Shown: positions 20,048 to 27,934 of the stretch, in pieces
Layout of the letters: every line of letters begins with the position of its first letter
How positions within the stretch are numbered: position 1 is the first letter of the stretch
The notes under the pieces: model-generated
Told to the model about the DNA's origin: nothing
The model's input: the letters and a program-made list of their open reading frames with translations, nothing else
Databases searched by the model: none
Made by a program: the position numbers and the translations under genes
Source of the DNA: Candidatus Eremiobacteraceae bacterium
GTDB taxonomy: Bacteria > Vulcanimicrobiota > Vulcanimicrobiia > Eremiobacterales > Eremiobacteraceae
Direction: 5' to 3'
DNA length: 64,000 bases
NCBI GenBank assembly: GCA_035314825.1
Contig: DATFYX010000011.1
Location: 32,518 to 96,517 of the forward strand

Positions 20048-21274
20048 ATGACCAACAGACGGCAATTCCTGGTCCAAAGCGTCGGCGGCTTCGCCGGCTT
20101 CCTCTCGATCGACTCGATCTTCGCGCGGGCGGCGAGGGCGGCGGTGGAGTCGCCTGCTGCCTCTTCCGGGTCGGCGCGCACGCTGGTCGTCGTCAACCTG
20201 CAGGGCGGCAACGACGGGCTCAACACGGTGGTGCCGTACGGGGATCCGACCTACTATCGCATGCGCCCGACGATCAACATCCCGCAGGAGCAGATCGTCA
20301 AGCTCGACAGCATGATGGGACTCAATCCTTCGCTCGCCCCGCTCAAGGCGCTCTACGACCAGCAGCGCGTGGCGATTCTGCAAGGCGTGCACTATCCCAA
20401 TCCCAATCTGTCGCACTTCCGCTCGACCGAGATCTGGCAGACCGCCGCGCCGGAGAAGTACGTCGACACCGGTTGGGCCGGACGCTATCTGGATGCCGAG
20501 GGCAAGGGGCAGACGCCCAACTTGTTCGCGGGCGTCGCGGTGGGCCCGGTGTTGCCCAAAGTGATGGTCGCCGAGCGCACGGACGTGCCGACGATCTCCG
20601 ATGCGCGCGCGTTCAAGTTCAACGGCACGCGCGACGAACAGGCGCAGGCCGACAAGATCCTGGGCGGCGACGGTTACAAGTATCCGTTCCAAAGCCCGTA
20701 TCTGCAGCTGGTACAGGACGTCGAGACGCACGCGCACGCGGCGGCCAACGAACTGCCGCACCTGGTGTCGGGCTACAAGCCGGCGGTCGATTATCCGAAG
20801 ACGCCGTTCGCGGCGGGTTTGAACCTCATCGCCGGCGTGGTGGCGGCGAACGTCGGCACGAAGGTCTTCTACATCTCTCTGGGCAGTTTCGACACGCACG
20901 TCGGCCAGCGCGTGCAGCAAGACCGCCTGCTCGATCAGTTCGCGACCGGCATGGCCGCGTTCTATCAGGACCTGGCCGCGCACAACGCGGACGGCACGGT
21001 GCTAACGATGACGTTCTCCGAGTTCGGCCGCCGCGTGGGCGAGAACGCCAATCGCGGCACCGACCACGGCACGGCGGCGCCGATGTTCCTCATCGGCGGC
21101 AACGCCAAGGGCGGCATCTACGGCGACCACCCGAGCCTCACCGATCTGGACTACGGCAACCTCAAGTGGCACACCGACTTCCGCCAGGTGTACGCAACCG
21201 TGCTCGAGCGCTGGCTGGGCATCGGCTCCGCGCCGATCCTGGGCTCGCAGTTCGACACGCTGACCGTCGTGTAG
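20048..21274 (+). CDS. DUF1501 family protein, Tat-exported
   Basis: DUF1501 proteins have a sulfatase/alkaline-phosphatase-like fold and are often exported. A twin-arginine signal is visible at the start (NRRQFLVQSVGGFAGFLSI). The core has LVVVNLQGGNDGLNTVVPYGD, YPNPNLSHFRSTEIWQT, FSEFGRRVGENANRGTDHGT and an ending typical of the family (WHTDFRQVYATVLERWLGI). GAGGAGC sits just upstream of the ATG. It is translated directly after DUF1800; the conserved pair probably acts together, in an unknown process. Confidence 0.92.
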   Translation: MTNRRQFLVQSVGGFAGFLSIDSIFARAARAAVESPAASSGSARTLVVVNLQGGNDGLNTVVPYGDPTYYRMRPTINIPQEQIVKLDSMMGLNPSLAPLKALYDQQRVAILQGVHYPNPNLSHFRSTEIWQTAAPEKYVDTGWAGRYLDAEGKGQTPNLFAGVAVGPVLPKVMVAERTDVPTISDARAFKFNGTRDEQAQADKILGGDGYKYPFQSPYLQLVQDVETHAHAAANELPHLVSGYKPAVDYPKTPFAAGLNLIAGVVAANVGTKVFYISLGSFDTHVGQRVQQDRLLDQFATGMAAFYQDLAAHNADGTVLTMTFSEFGRRVGENANRGTDHGTAAPMFLIGGNAKGGIYGDHPSLTDLDYGNLKWHTDFRQVYATVLERWLGIGSAPILGSQFDTLTVV

Positions 21275-21306
21275 CGGCGCCTTTTTCGGCTTCGCCGCCA
21301 CAAAGC

Positions 21307-21338
21307 TGTCCGGGCCGGTCGCCCCATCGGCCCGGACA
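21307..21338. other. GC-rich hairpin between DUF1501 and the next gene
   Basis: TGTCCGGGCCG and CGGCCCGGACA form a perfect 11 bp stem around a 10-nt loop. No T run follows, so an intrinsic terminator is not clear. It may protect the 3' end of the DUF1800-DUF1501 transcript or shape the leader of the gene at 21409. Confidence 0.5.
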
Positions 21339-21408
21339 ACCAACTCGAAAGTTTCAAGGGGCACGACGTGAGCGTTCAACCCGCGTTACGAAAGGGAGAC
21401 ATCGAGTC

Positions 21409-21768
21409 ATGGAACGCAAGCATTTTCTCGCCGCAGCCGGGATTGCCGGTGCGGCTCTCACCGTGGCCGGCATCGCCGCCGCCGACACGAGCTCGAACAC
21501 GCCGTCGGGCGGCTGTGCGCCGATGGCGCCGAAACCGCTCCCGTCAGGCGCCTCGCCGCGCCCGCACGTCCCGCATCAGCGGGCGAGCGAGATCGACAGC
21601 GCGTACAAACACGTCGTGCGCTTGGTCGACATGCTCAGCAAGGATCCGAACGATTACGACGGCCACCGCGTAAAGGCGCTCGAGTTTCTCACCAATGCGG
21701 AGTCAGAGCTGCAGCAAGCGGTCGCCTACGAACAGGCGCACCCTACGGCGACGAGCTCGCCGCTCTAG
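21409..21768 (+). CDS. Small exported protein, unknown function
   Basis: The ATG at 21409 is preceded by GGGAG at a good distance. The 119-residue product has a signal peptide (HFLAAAGIAGAALTVAGIAAAD), a Pro/Ser-rich linker (CAPMAPKPLPSGASPRPHVPHQ) and a helical domain (ASEIDSAYKHVVRLVDML, EFLTNAESELQQAVAYEQ). I do not recognise the domain. It may be co-expressed with DUF1501 if the hairpin at 21307 does not terminate. Confidence 0.78.
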   Translation: MERKHFLAAAGIAGAALTVAGIAAADTSSNTPSGGCAPMAPKPLPSGASPRPHVPHQRASEIDSAYKHVVRLVDMLSKDPNDYDGHRVKALEFLTNAESELQQAVAYEQAHPTATSSPL

Positions 21769-21770
21769 GT

Positions 21771-22196
21771 CTAGGTGATGCGGCCTTCGCTCACGTCGAG
21801 CAGGTCCACCCAACCTTTGACTTTGGCTTGAACCTGCGGCGGCAGCTTCGCCCGTCGCTCGGCGAAGCGCGCGCGCTCGGCATCGTCGTCACCGTCGTTG
21901 GTGAACACCTTCGCGAACGTGTCGATGCGTGCAGGCGTCAGGTCCGGCACCCGGCTTTGCAGCCAGCGCAGCATCGCGGCGTCGTCGGGCGACGAGCGGA
22001 CACCGTCGAGAAACTGCTCGGGTGTGAGGCCGAGAAAGTCGAGCAGCGACTTATCGAAGCTGCTTTCGTATCCGTAGACATACTCGCCGAGCGTTCCGGC
22101 CAGCGCGGCGCGCGCTTTGTCGATCGTGCGCGGCAACATGGGGATGCCAAGCAGCCGGTCGTTCGGACTGCGCGGAATTTCCTTGGTCAGATCCAT
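21771..22196 (-). CDS. DUF5069 domain-containing protein
   Basis: The protein starts MDLTKEIPRSPNDRLLGIPM and continues LPRTIDKARAALAGTLGEY, the DUF5069 signature. It is a 141-residue soluble alpha-helical protein. No function is known for the family. It ends 2 bp after the preceding plus-strand gene and starts 7 bp after the stop of the sugar dehydrogenase upstream of it, so it is probably translated from that transcript. Confidence 0.85.
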   Translation of the reverse strand: MDLTKEIPRSPNDRLLGIPMLPRTIDKARAALAGTLGEYVYGYESSFDKSLLDFLGLTPEQFLDGVRSSPDDAAMLRWLQSRVPDLTPARIDTFAKVFTNDGDDDAERARFAERRAKLPPQVQAKVKGWVDLLDVSEGRIT

Positions 22197-22203
22197 GCTT
22201 CGT

Positions 22204-23328
22204 CTATCCTTTGTAGGTGATGCGGTAGATCGAGCCGCTCAGATCGTCGCTGACGTAGAGCGATCCGTCCTGGCCGACCGCCACGCCCACCGGGCGTCCG
22301 CTGACGCTCTGGTTCTCGCTGAGCCAACCAGTCGCGAAATCTTCGACGTGATCGGGCCGGCCGTTCTTGAAGAAGACGGCTACCACTTTGTATCCGGTCT
22401 TCACCGAGCGGTCCCAGGAGCCGTGGTAGGCGACGAACAGCGCCCCGCGATAACGCGCCGGAAACTGCGAGCCGTGGTAGAACGCGATCTGCAGCGGCGC
22501 GGAGTGCGCCTGGAGATTCAGCGCGGACGGCTGCGTGCCCACGCACTTGGTCGGATCCTTATACTCGGGATTGGGTACGCGATCACCGTCGCCGGCATAG
22601 CAGTAGGGCCAGCCGTAGTTCCCACCGTCCACGATCTGGTCCACTTCGTCGGGCGGCAGGTCGTCGCCGATGTTATCGCGCCCGTTGACAACGGCCCACA
22701 ATCTGCCGGCGTCGTCGAACGCGAGGCCCGACGCGTTGCGCAAGCCAAACGCATAGATGCGGCCGTTGCCGCCCTCCGCGTCGTAGCGCAGGACGGTCGC
22801 AAAGCGCGGGTCGGTTTCGGCGCAGACGTTGCACGTCGAGCCGCTCGAGACGAAGATCGTGCCGTCGGCGGCGATCGCGATGGCGCGGTGATTGTGCACT
22901 CCGCCTTCGGGCATGTTCGAGAACAGCGTCTCGTGCGGCGCCCCTTCGGCTGGAGGATAGTGCAACTTGGTCACACCCGACCACGACGCCACGTAGAGAT
23001 CGTCGCCGTGAAATACAAGGCCATGGGCGACCGGCAGCCCGCTGATCACCACTTTAGGTTCTGCGTCGGGTGCCATTCCGGGAGAAATCGCGACGACACG
23101 GTCGCGTCCTAGCTCGGACACGACGACATCGCCGTTCGGTGCGACCGCCAGGAAGCGCGCGGTGGGCACCCTGCTCGACACGATCGAGATGGTGAATCCG
23201 AGCGGAACGTGGAGTTGACCGACAGGCACCGCCGCGCGTGCGGTGCAACCGGCGAGGGCGACGCAAAGGGCGAGGAACGCGATGAGCGGTCGAATGAATT
23301 CGACCGCTCCATTTCTGCTCTTAACCAT
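22204..23328 (-). CDS. PQQ-dependent sugar dehydrogenase family lipoprotein (second paralogue)
   Basis: The family consists of six-bladed propellers related to soluble aldose/glucose dehydrogenases that use PQQ in the periplasm. Blocks seen are LHVPLGFTISIVSSRVPTAR, FLAVAPNGDVVVSELG, GVHNHRAIAIAADGTIFVSSG and FVAYHGSWDRS. The ATG at 23328 overlaps the end of the upstream paralogue by 8 bp. The N-terminus MVKSRNGAVEFIRPLIAF leads into a lipobox-like LAGC; residues GAVEFIRP come from an R1 palindrome, so the charged part of the signal peptide is repeat-derived. About 37-45% similar by eye to its neighbour in the core blocks; substrate unknown. Confidence 0.85.
   Translation of the reverse strand: MVKSRNGAVEFIRPLIAFLALCVALAGCTARAAVPVGQLHVPLGFTISIVSSRVPTARFLAVAPNGDVVVSELGRDRVVAISPGMAPDAEPKVVISGLPVAHGLVFHGDDLYVASWSGVTKLHYPPAEGAPHETLFSNMPEGGVHNHRAIAIAADGTIFVSSGSTCNVCAETDPRFATVLRYDAEGGNGRIYAFGLRNASGLAFDDAGRLWAVVNGRDNIGDDLPPDEVDQIVDGGNYGWPYCYAGDGDRVPNPEYKDPTKCVGTQPSALNLQAHSAPLQIAFYHGSQFPARYRGALFVAYHGSWDRSVKTGYKVVAVFFKNGRPDHVEDFATGWLSENQSVSGRPVGVAVGQDGSLYVSDDLSGSIYRITYKG
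23287..23311 (-). repeat. R1 palindrome encoding part of a signal peptide
   Basis: Arms CGGTCGAAT and ATTCGACCG flank centre GA, with tail CTCCA. On the minus strand it is translated GGA GCG GTC GAA TTC ATT CGA CCG (GAVEFIRP) immediately before the hydrophobic core of the lipoprotein signal of the dehydrogenase that starts at 23328. Confidence 0.9.
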
Positions 23329-24538
23329 AGGTGACGCGATAGATATACCCATTTGAGTCGTCGCTGATGTACAGCGAACCATCTGGTCCGACCGCCAGCC
23401 CGACGGGACGGCCGGTGACCGAGTTGCCCGGCGTCAGCCAGCCCGAGACGAAATCCATCGGCGCACCGGGCACGCCGCCGGCGAACGGCACGAAGACGAC
23501 CTTGTACCCGGTTGGCGGCGAGCGATCCCACGACCCGTGGAACGCGACGAACGCGCCGCCCTTATATGTGGCCGGGAACATCGAGCCGTAATAGAACACG
23601 ATGCCGAGCGGCGCGGAATGCGCCTGCAGCGGCTGCGTCGTCGGCAGCTGTCCGTTGCAGTTGGGCGCAGGCGTCGCGAGGTCGGGGTTGATCTGGCGCG
23701 CGCCGGTCAGGTCCGGATAGCACTGCGGCCACCCGTAGTTACCGCCGGCGACGACCTTATCGAATTCGTCAACCGGAAGATCGGTGTGGTTCGGAGGGAG
23801 ATCGTCGCGCTGATTGACGACCATCCACAGTTGTCCGCTCTGATCGAACGCGAGGCCGCTGCCGTTGCGCACGCCGGTCGCGTAGATCTGCGGGTTCGAG
23901 CCGTCGCCGTTGGCGTGGATGATCGTCGCCAAGATCTGCGAGCCCTCGTTGCCGAGGTTCGTATCCGAACCCGACGATTCGAAGATGCTTCCGTCGGGAG
24001 CGATCGCCAGCGAGCGGTTGTTGTGATCGCCGTTTTGCGGCAGGCCGTTATACAGCGTCTGGGTCGTGGTGCCGGCCGGATAGTTCTTGATCACGCTGAA
24101 GCCGGTCCAGGTCGCGATATAAAGATCGTTGCCGTGAAAACCGAGCCCGTGGGGCCGCTGTAGCCCACTGGCAAGCACGGTCGGAGGCGCGTCGTATGGC
24201 GCGCCCGCCTTGATCGCTACGACCTGGCCGTTGCCGGTTTCCGAGATGATCAGGTCGCCGTTGGGCGCGACGGTCATGAAACGCGCGCCCGGCACGTTTT
24301 CCGCCACCATCGTGATCTTGAAGCCCGGGAGCAGATTCAGTGCCATCGGCGGGGCCGGGCCGGATGTTGGCGAGCCGGAGGGTGAGGGTGCCTGGGTGGG
24401 ACCGACAGGCGTCATTGGACCTGGCATCGACGAGGACGTGCAGGCCGCCAGAAATGAGGCGATGGTGAGAGACATGGCTAGCGCGTTCAAGGAACGCGCT
24501 ACTACATTTGGGTTTGATGCATCTAATTCGCGCTTCAT
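23321..24538 (-). CDS. PQQ-dependent sugar dehydrogenase family lipoprotein (first paralogue)
   Basis: A propeller enzyme of the glucose/sorbosone dehydrogenase group, probably periplasmic. It has a lipoprotein signal (LTIASFLAAC), a Pro/Ser/Gly linker, then LLPGFKITMVAENVPGARFM, GDHNNRSLAIAPDGSIFESSG, GGNYGWPQCYPD and FVAFHGSWDRSPP. The start is ambiguous: ATG 24538 has AAGGG nearby but its product carries R2-encoded residues (NVVARSLNALA) before the signal; ATG 24475 starts after the repeat but lacks a charged n-region and a ribosome site. No pqq biosynthesis gene is in the window. Confidence 0.85.
   Translation of the reverse strand: MKRELDASNPNVVARSLNALAMSLTIASFLAACTSSSMPGPMTPVGPTQAPSPSGSPTSGPAPPMALNLLPGFKITMVAENVPGARFMTVAPNGDLIISETGNGQVVAIKAGAPYDAPPTVLASGLQRPHGLGFHGNDLYIATWTGFSVIKNYPAGTTTQTLYNGLPQNGDHNNRSLAIAPDGSIFESSGSDTNLGNEGSQILATIIHANGDGSNPQIYATGVRNGSGLAFDQSGQLWMVVNQRDDLPPNHTDLPVDEFDKVVAGGNYGWPQCYPDLTGARQINPDLATPAPNCNGQLPTTQPLQAHSAPLGIVFYYGSMFPATYKGGAFVAFHGSWDRSPPTGYKVVFVPFAGGVPGAPMDFVSGWLTPGNSVTGRPVGLAVGPDGSLYISDDSNGYIYRVTYG
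24481..24507 (-). repeat. R2 palindrome at the 5' end of the first sugar dehydrogenase
   Basis: Arms GCGCGTTC and GAACGCGC flank AAG, with tail TACTACA. If translation starts at 24538 it is read in frame as NVVARSLNALA, the same frame as the R2 copy in ylxR. Otherwise it lies in the leader. Confidence 0.9.
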
Positions 24539-24655
24539 TGGGCCCTTACACGCGGCTCATGTGCTGGGGAACTCTTGTGAGTAAGCTGAGAGCAGTTGGA
24601 GGGGGCATCCGACAGCTTCGATCCCGGCATTTCGCCAAGAAAGGGTCTCTCTACC

Positions 24656-25750
24656 ATGCGAACGCGTATCATCTTCGCAATCGTGGCGGCCATCACCCTC
24701 GCTGGTTGTTCCGGCGGCGGCGCGGGCAGCCCGTTCTCCAATCCGTCGAACGGCAGCGGCGGAACCCAAACCCAGATGAGCCAACAAGAAGCCGCGCAAA
24801 CGGGGGCCAACTCGGCGATGTCCGAGATCGGTCGCGCCGGTCTGGACAGCTCGCTCTTCTCCGGCTCGGTCGGCGTCGTGCTGTCCACCCAGAAAGCGCC
24901 GATGTCGGTCCAGCCGGCCACGGCGTGCAACAACGGCGTCATCAAGACGGTGACGGTCATCAGCCCGACCGAGACGACCTACGACGTGCAGCTCTTCTTC
25001 GACAACGCCTGCACGCAGCTGCGCCGCGACTCGCTCTCGGACGTGAAGATCCCGAATCCGTCGACCGAGAACATCACACGCACGATCAAGAACTACAACA
25101 ACTCCGGCCTGCTGCTCTCGACGCGCGTGGCCAACTACTCGGTCACCGGCAGCCCGGGGAACTTCTCGGCCGTCGTGACCAGCGCGCTGACCATCGGCAC
25201 CGAGAGCTCGCCTGAAGAGCAAGACGGGCACCAGCTGACGGTCGCGCCGCAGAACGCCACCACCTGGACGATCGCCGGCAACTCGGCGCGCATCGAGAAC
25301 ATCGGCGTGCCGAGCATCAACGAGTCGTTCGGCGAGGCGGCGCTGCTGCAGAACACCACCGCGACGGTCGATCCGTCCAACGACGTCACGTTCGCGGGCA
25401 TGCGCAACAAGACGTTCTACAAAGGTGCGCTCGGCAGCCTGAGCATCCCGGCGAACCCGCCGTTCTCGGTCAGCGGCGGCACGCAGACCGGCGCAGGCTC
25501 GATCTCCGGTTCGGTCGAGTTCGACGCCAACGACAACCTGCTCAACGTCGCGCTCAACGGCACGCTCGCCAACGGCGACACGATCGTGGTCACGAGCTCA
25601 GGCTCAGGTCCGACGATCGCCATCAACGGCACGATCTCCAGCGGCGGCACGACGCTTGCGACCTTCTCGGTCGACCGCTTCGGCGACGGCCTGATCACCT
25701 ATGCGAACGGTTCGCAAGCGGTGATCATGGACTGGCACGTGGTCAAATAA
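24656..25750 (+). CDS. Lipoprotein of unknown function
   Basis: The ATG at 24656 has AAGGG about 10 nt upstream. The N-terminus RTRIIFAIVAAITLAGCSGG is a clear lipoprotein signal with lipobox LAGC. The 364-residue product is rich in Ser, Thr, Asn and Gly with beta-strand-like alternation, for example TYDVQLFFDNACTQLRRDS and SVEFDANDNLLNVALNGTL. It resembles a surface or envelope beta protein; I cannot place it in a family. It stands alone, between two R-repeat-bearing intergenic regions. Confidence 0.8.
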   Translation: MRTRIIFAIVAAITLAGCSGGGAGSPFSNPSNGSGGTQTQMSQQEAAQTGANSAMSEIGRAGLDSSLFSGSVGVVLSTQKAPMSVQPATACNNGVIKTVTVISPTETTYDVQLFFDNACTQLRRDSLSDVKIPNPSTENITRTIKNYNNSGLLLSTRVANYSVTGSPGNFSAVVTSALTIGTESSPEEQDGHQLTVAPQNATTWTIAGNSARIENIGVPSINESFGEAALLQNTTATVDPSNDVTFAGMRNKTFYKGALGSLSIPANPPFSVSGGTQTGAGSISGSVEFDANDNLLNVALNGTLANGDTIVVTSSGSGPTIAINGTISSGGTTLATFSVDRFGDGLITYANGSQAVIMDWHVVK

Positions 25751-25753
25751 GGA

Positions 25754-25795
25754 CGGTCGAATAAATTCGACGGTCGAATAGATTCGACCGCTACA
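25754..25795 (-). repeat. Compound R1 repeat: truncated unit plus full unit
   Basis: A partial unit (25754-25770) ends after ATTCGA and is joined directly to a full unit (25771-25795) with centre AG and tail CTACA. It begins 3 bp after the stop codon of the lipoprotein gene. The same kind of junction occurs at 39658-39699. Confidence 0.9.
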
Positions 25796-25807
25796 AGGGA
25801 ACAAGGA

Positions 25808-25834
25808 AAGGGACGGGGCCATGACCCGTCCCTT
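25808..25834. terminator. Bidirectional intrinsic terminator
   Basis: AAGGGACGGG and CCCGTCCCTT form a perfect 10 bp stem around a 7-nt loop. It lies between two convergent genes (stops at 25750 and 25862). T/C-rich sequence follows in both directions, so it can serve both transcripts. Confidence 0.7.
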
Positions 25835-25861
25835 CGCCTTTCCCGGAGGGGTTGGGACGCT

Positions 25862-26209
25862 CTAGTCGGTGTGCGCGCGACGCTCGGGTTCTGCGGAACC
25901 GCGCATCGGATTGTTGGGGCAGCGCCGGCACGCATAGGTGGCGATCGTGCGGAACGCGGCCTTGTTGACTTCGCGGCGCGCGGTCAGGCGGAAGCGGGTG
26001 TACGCGTCATCGAAGGCGCTCTCGACGCCGTTGCCGGTGAACAGGTCCATCGTGAAATGTTCGCAGCACGCGGCGCACATATTGTCGCTCTTGAAGAGCG
26101 GGCAACGCATGCAGCCGTCGCCATGATCGCCGAAATTGTTCCATGACTCGGGGGTGGGGTTCAATGGACCCTCGAGCAGGCTATGAAGCAGCTCGTCCAC
26201 GTTGGTCAT
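25862..26209 (-). CDS. Cysteine-rich small protein, unknown function
   Basis: The 115-residue product has a cysteine cluster GCMRCPLFKSDNMCAACCEHF and a second pair in YACRRCPNNPM. The spacing suggests two zinc sites or an iron-sulfur centre. There is no signal peptide. I do not recognise the family. It is transcribed away from a short zinc-ribbon gene 54 bp away on the other strand, so both may share a regulatory region. Confidence 0.7.
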   Translation of the reverse strand: MTNVDELLHSLLEGPLNPTPESWNNFGDHGDGCMRCPLFKSDNMCAACCEHFTMDLFTGNGVESAFDDAYTRFRLTARREVNKAAFRTIATYACRRCPNNPMRGSAEPERRAHTD

Positions 26210-26263
26210 GCCGGTATGACTAGGGCAGCGGTAAATTTGTGTCGGCCCCGGAACCCCTTTTTC

Positions 26264-26413
26264 ATGGACGAACAGACGTTCACGGTCGGCCAGCTCGCCG
26301 GTCCTGGGACCTACCGCTGCACGACCTGCGACCGGGTGGTGACCGAGTACGCCTTGTCCTTTGAGATCGAGCCCTGCCCGTGTGGCGGGACCGAGTTCCG
26401 GAGGGTAGATTGA
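26264..26413 (+). CDS. Small zinc-ribbon protein
   Basis: The ATG at 26264 gives a 49-residue protein with two Cys pairs, YRCTTCDRVV and CPCGGTEF, a typical single zinc ribbon. The frame extends upstream to 26183, but that part overlaps the divergent gene and lacks conservation features. Its TGA overlaps the ATG of the truncated hydrolase that follows. Confidence 0.72.
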   Translation: MDEQTFTVGQLAGPGTYRCTTCDRVVTEYALSFEIEPCPCGGTEFRRVD

Positions 26414-26700
26414 TGGCAGGCCGCCCGCCTTTGGTGCTGTTGCGCGCTTGGCCCCTGGACGCCCGGATGTGGCAAGCTCAGGTCTTGGCCCTCGGGCCCG
26501 AGGGACCGGTGCTGGCTCCGGATCTTCCAGGATTTGGAAACGAGCCTCTCACCCCTCAGCCATCTCTAGACGATTGGGCGCGACGTCTTTCCGGCTCCCT
26601 GCGCGGCAAAGGCATCCAAAGCGCGGTGCTAGCCGGGTGCTCCATGGGCGGCCCGGTGAACGACGCGCTGCGCGCGTTTTGGAGCGCGGCCGGCGGCTGA
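26413..26700 (+). pseudogene. Truncated alpha/beta-hydrolase
   Basis: The 95-residue product starts like an alpha/beta-hydrolase: PPLVLLRAWPLDARMWQ, LAPDLPGFGNEPL and the nucleophile elbow AGCSMGG. The sequence then drifts and stops (WSAAGG). The acid and histidine of the catalytic triad, normally in the missing 150 or so residues, are absent. The next gene on the other strand begins to end 13 bp later. It is best read as a gene remnant cut at the 3' side. Confidence 0.7.
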
Positions 26701-26712
26701 CCTTCGCGCGTC

Positions 26713-27258
26713 CTATTTCTCTGACAGGTGCGTCGAGCACCATGCGACCGACTCATAGGTGAGAACGATCCTCTCGGTGGCCGGCGCAGACGGACCCGAA
26801 CGGGTGATCTCCATATCCTTGACGGCTGCTTGTGAGAGCGTATAGACGATGGAGCTACTCGATGGGCCGCCGGCTTTGCGCAGCGTCAGTTTGACCGTCG
26901 GCAGCGACTCATTTGTCGACGCCAGGCTGAAGAGCTTCGGCGACGCGCTATCCGCCGCTTTGGTTAGCGTGATCTCGCCGCGCTGGCGCCTGCCGCCCGG
27001 CAGGCCCGTCATCGAGTTCATCGACGACGTCACGGCCGGATCGACGACCACAGAAATCAACGGTATCCCCGGCTGGCCTGGTAGGACGAGCATGTCGCCC
27101 GACCCAGGACCGGGTTCGCAGGCGTTGACCGGCTGCAGCTTGTCGACGTTCAACGATTTCGACGGCGACATTGATGGCGGGGCCGTGGCCGGGAGTGCCG
27201 GCTCGATGATCGCCAGCGACATCAGCGCGAGCGAAGCTGTAAACGTGCGGAAGCGCAT
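26713..27258 (-). CDS. Hcp-family protein with signal peptide
   Basis: The C-terminal two thirds resemble the Hcp tube protein of type VI secretion: GEITLTKAADSASPKLFSLA, TVKLTLRKAGG and ERIVLTYESVAW. Unlike T6SS Hcp, it has a signal peptide (FRTFTASLALMSLAIIEPALPA) and a Pro/Ser-rich stretch before the domain. No other T6SS gene is in the window. It is therefore probably an exported Hcp-fold protein rather than part of a secretion machine. Length is 181 residues. Confidence 0.72.
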   Translation of the reverse strand: MRFRTFTASLALMSLAIIEPALPATAPPSMSPSKSLNVDKLQPVNACEPGPGSGDMLVLPGQPGIPLISVVVDPAVTSSMNSMTGLPGGRRQRGEITLTKAADSASPKLFSLASTNESLPTVKLTLRKAGGPSSSSIVYTLSQAAVKDMEITRSGPSAPATERIVLTYESVAWCSTHLSEK

Positions 27259-27280
27259 GTGAGACGTCCTTTACCGTCTA

Positions 27281-27793
27281 TTACGACGCGGGGGCCGGGA
27301 TCGTCACGCGAAACGGTTTGAACTTGCCCTTGGCGCATGAATTGCACTGGAAGATCAACTTGGTCGGCACGTAGGTCTTGTCGACCGGGAAAAGCGCCGT
27401 CTGTTTCACGGACGCGCCTTGCTGGATGTTCAGCGCCACCGGCGTGAAAAAATGGCCCGGGATCTCAAACGAGATGTCATCCTTGTCGGCCAGCGTGTAG
27501 CTGACGAGTTCACCCCACGAGCTCGGCGTGCCATTGCGGATGATGGCGGTGACGACCATGACCTTCTGCGTCGGTCCAGGCACCACTGACTCAGGATGAT
27601 CGGCCGGGGTGGCGTCGCGGACTTCGACGACTTTGAAGCGCAGCACGCCGTTCCACAGCGTGTCGCCGACCTTCCCGGAGATCGCGTCGACCTGATTGGC
27701 GCCGCCCGGCGCGGGTGTCGGAGCTGCGCACACCGAGGCAGTGCCGACCAGCGCGAGCAGAGCTGAGAACGCGAGAATGCGAAGCGATGACAT
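27281..27793 (-). CDS. Exported DUF4352-like protein
   Basis: The ATG at 27793 gives a signal peptide (SLRILAFSALLALVGTASVCAA). The mature domain reads GKVGDTLWNGVLRFKVVEV, KVMVVTAIIRNGTPSSWGEL and TKLIFQCNSCAKGKFKPFRV, an immunoglobulin-like pattern similar to DUF4352 (telokin-like) domains. It is 22 bp upstream of the Hcp-like gene on the same strand and probably forms an operon with it. An R1 palindrome lies about 100 bp upstream. Confidence 0.68.
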   Translation of the reverse strand: MSSLRILAFSALLALVGTASVCAAPTPAPGGANQVDAISGKVGDTLWNGVLRFKVVEVRDATPADHPESVVPGPTQKVMVVTAIIRNGTPSSWGELVSYTLADKDDISFEIPGHFFTPVALNIQQGASVKQTALFPVDKTYVPTKLIFQCNSCAKGKFKPFRVTIPAPAS

Positions 27794-27891
27794 GCGATGC
27801 GTCCTTTCGGATTGTGCGATCGTACGAGAGTTGCGGACGCGCCGTTCGAGGGTCGCCAAGGATAACCCGTTTAAGCGCTTGCTTGGCTGCA

Positions 27892-27916
27892 CGGTCGAAT
27901 AAATTCGACCGCTCCA
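27892..27916 (-). repeat. R1 palindrome between the DUF4352-like and HhH-GPD genes
   Basis: Arms CGGTCGAAT and ATTCGACCG flank centre AA, with tail CTCCA. It lies 18 bp past the stop codon of the HhH-GPD gene, in the 141 bp between two minus-strand genes. Confidence 0.92.
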
Positions 27917-27934
27917 TTTCGCCTGCTTAGATCG

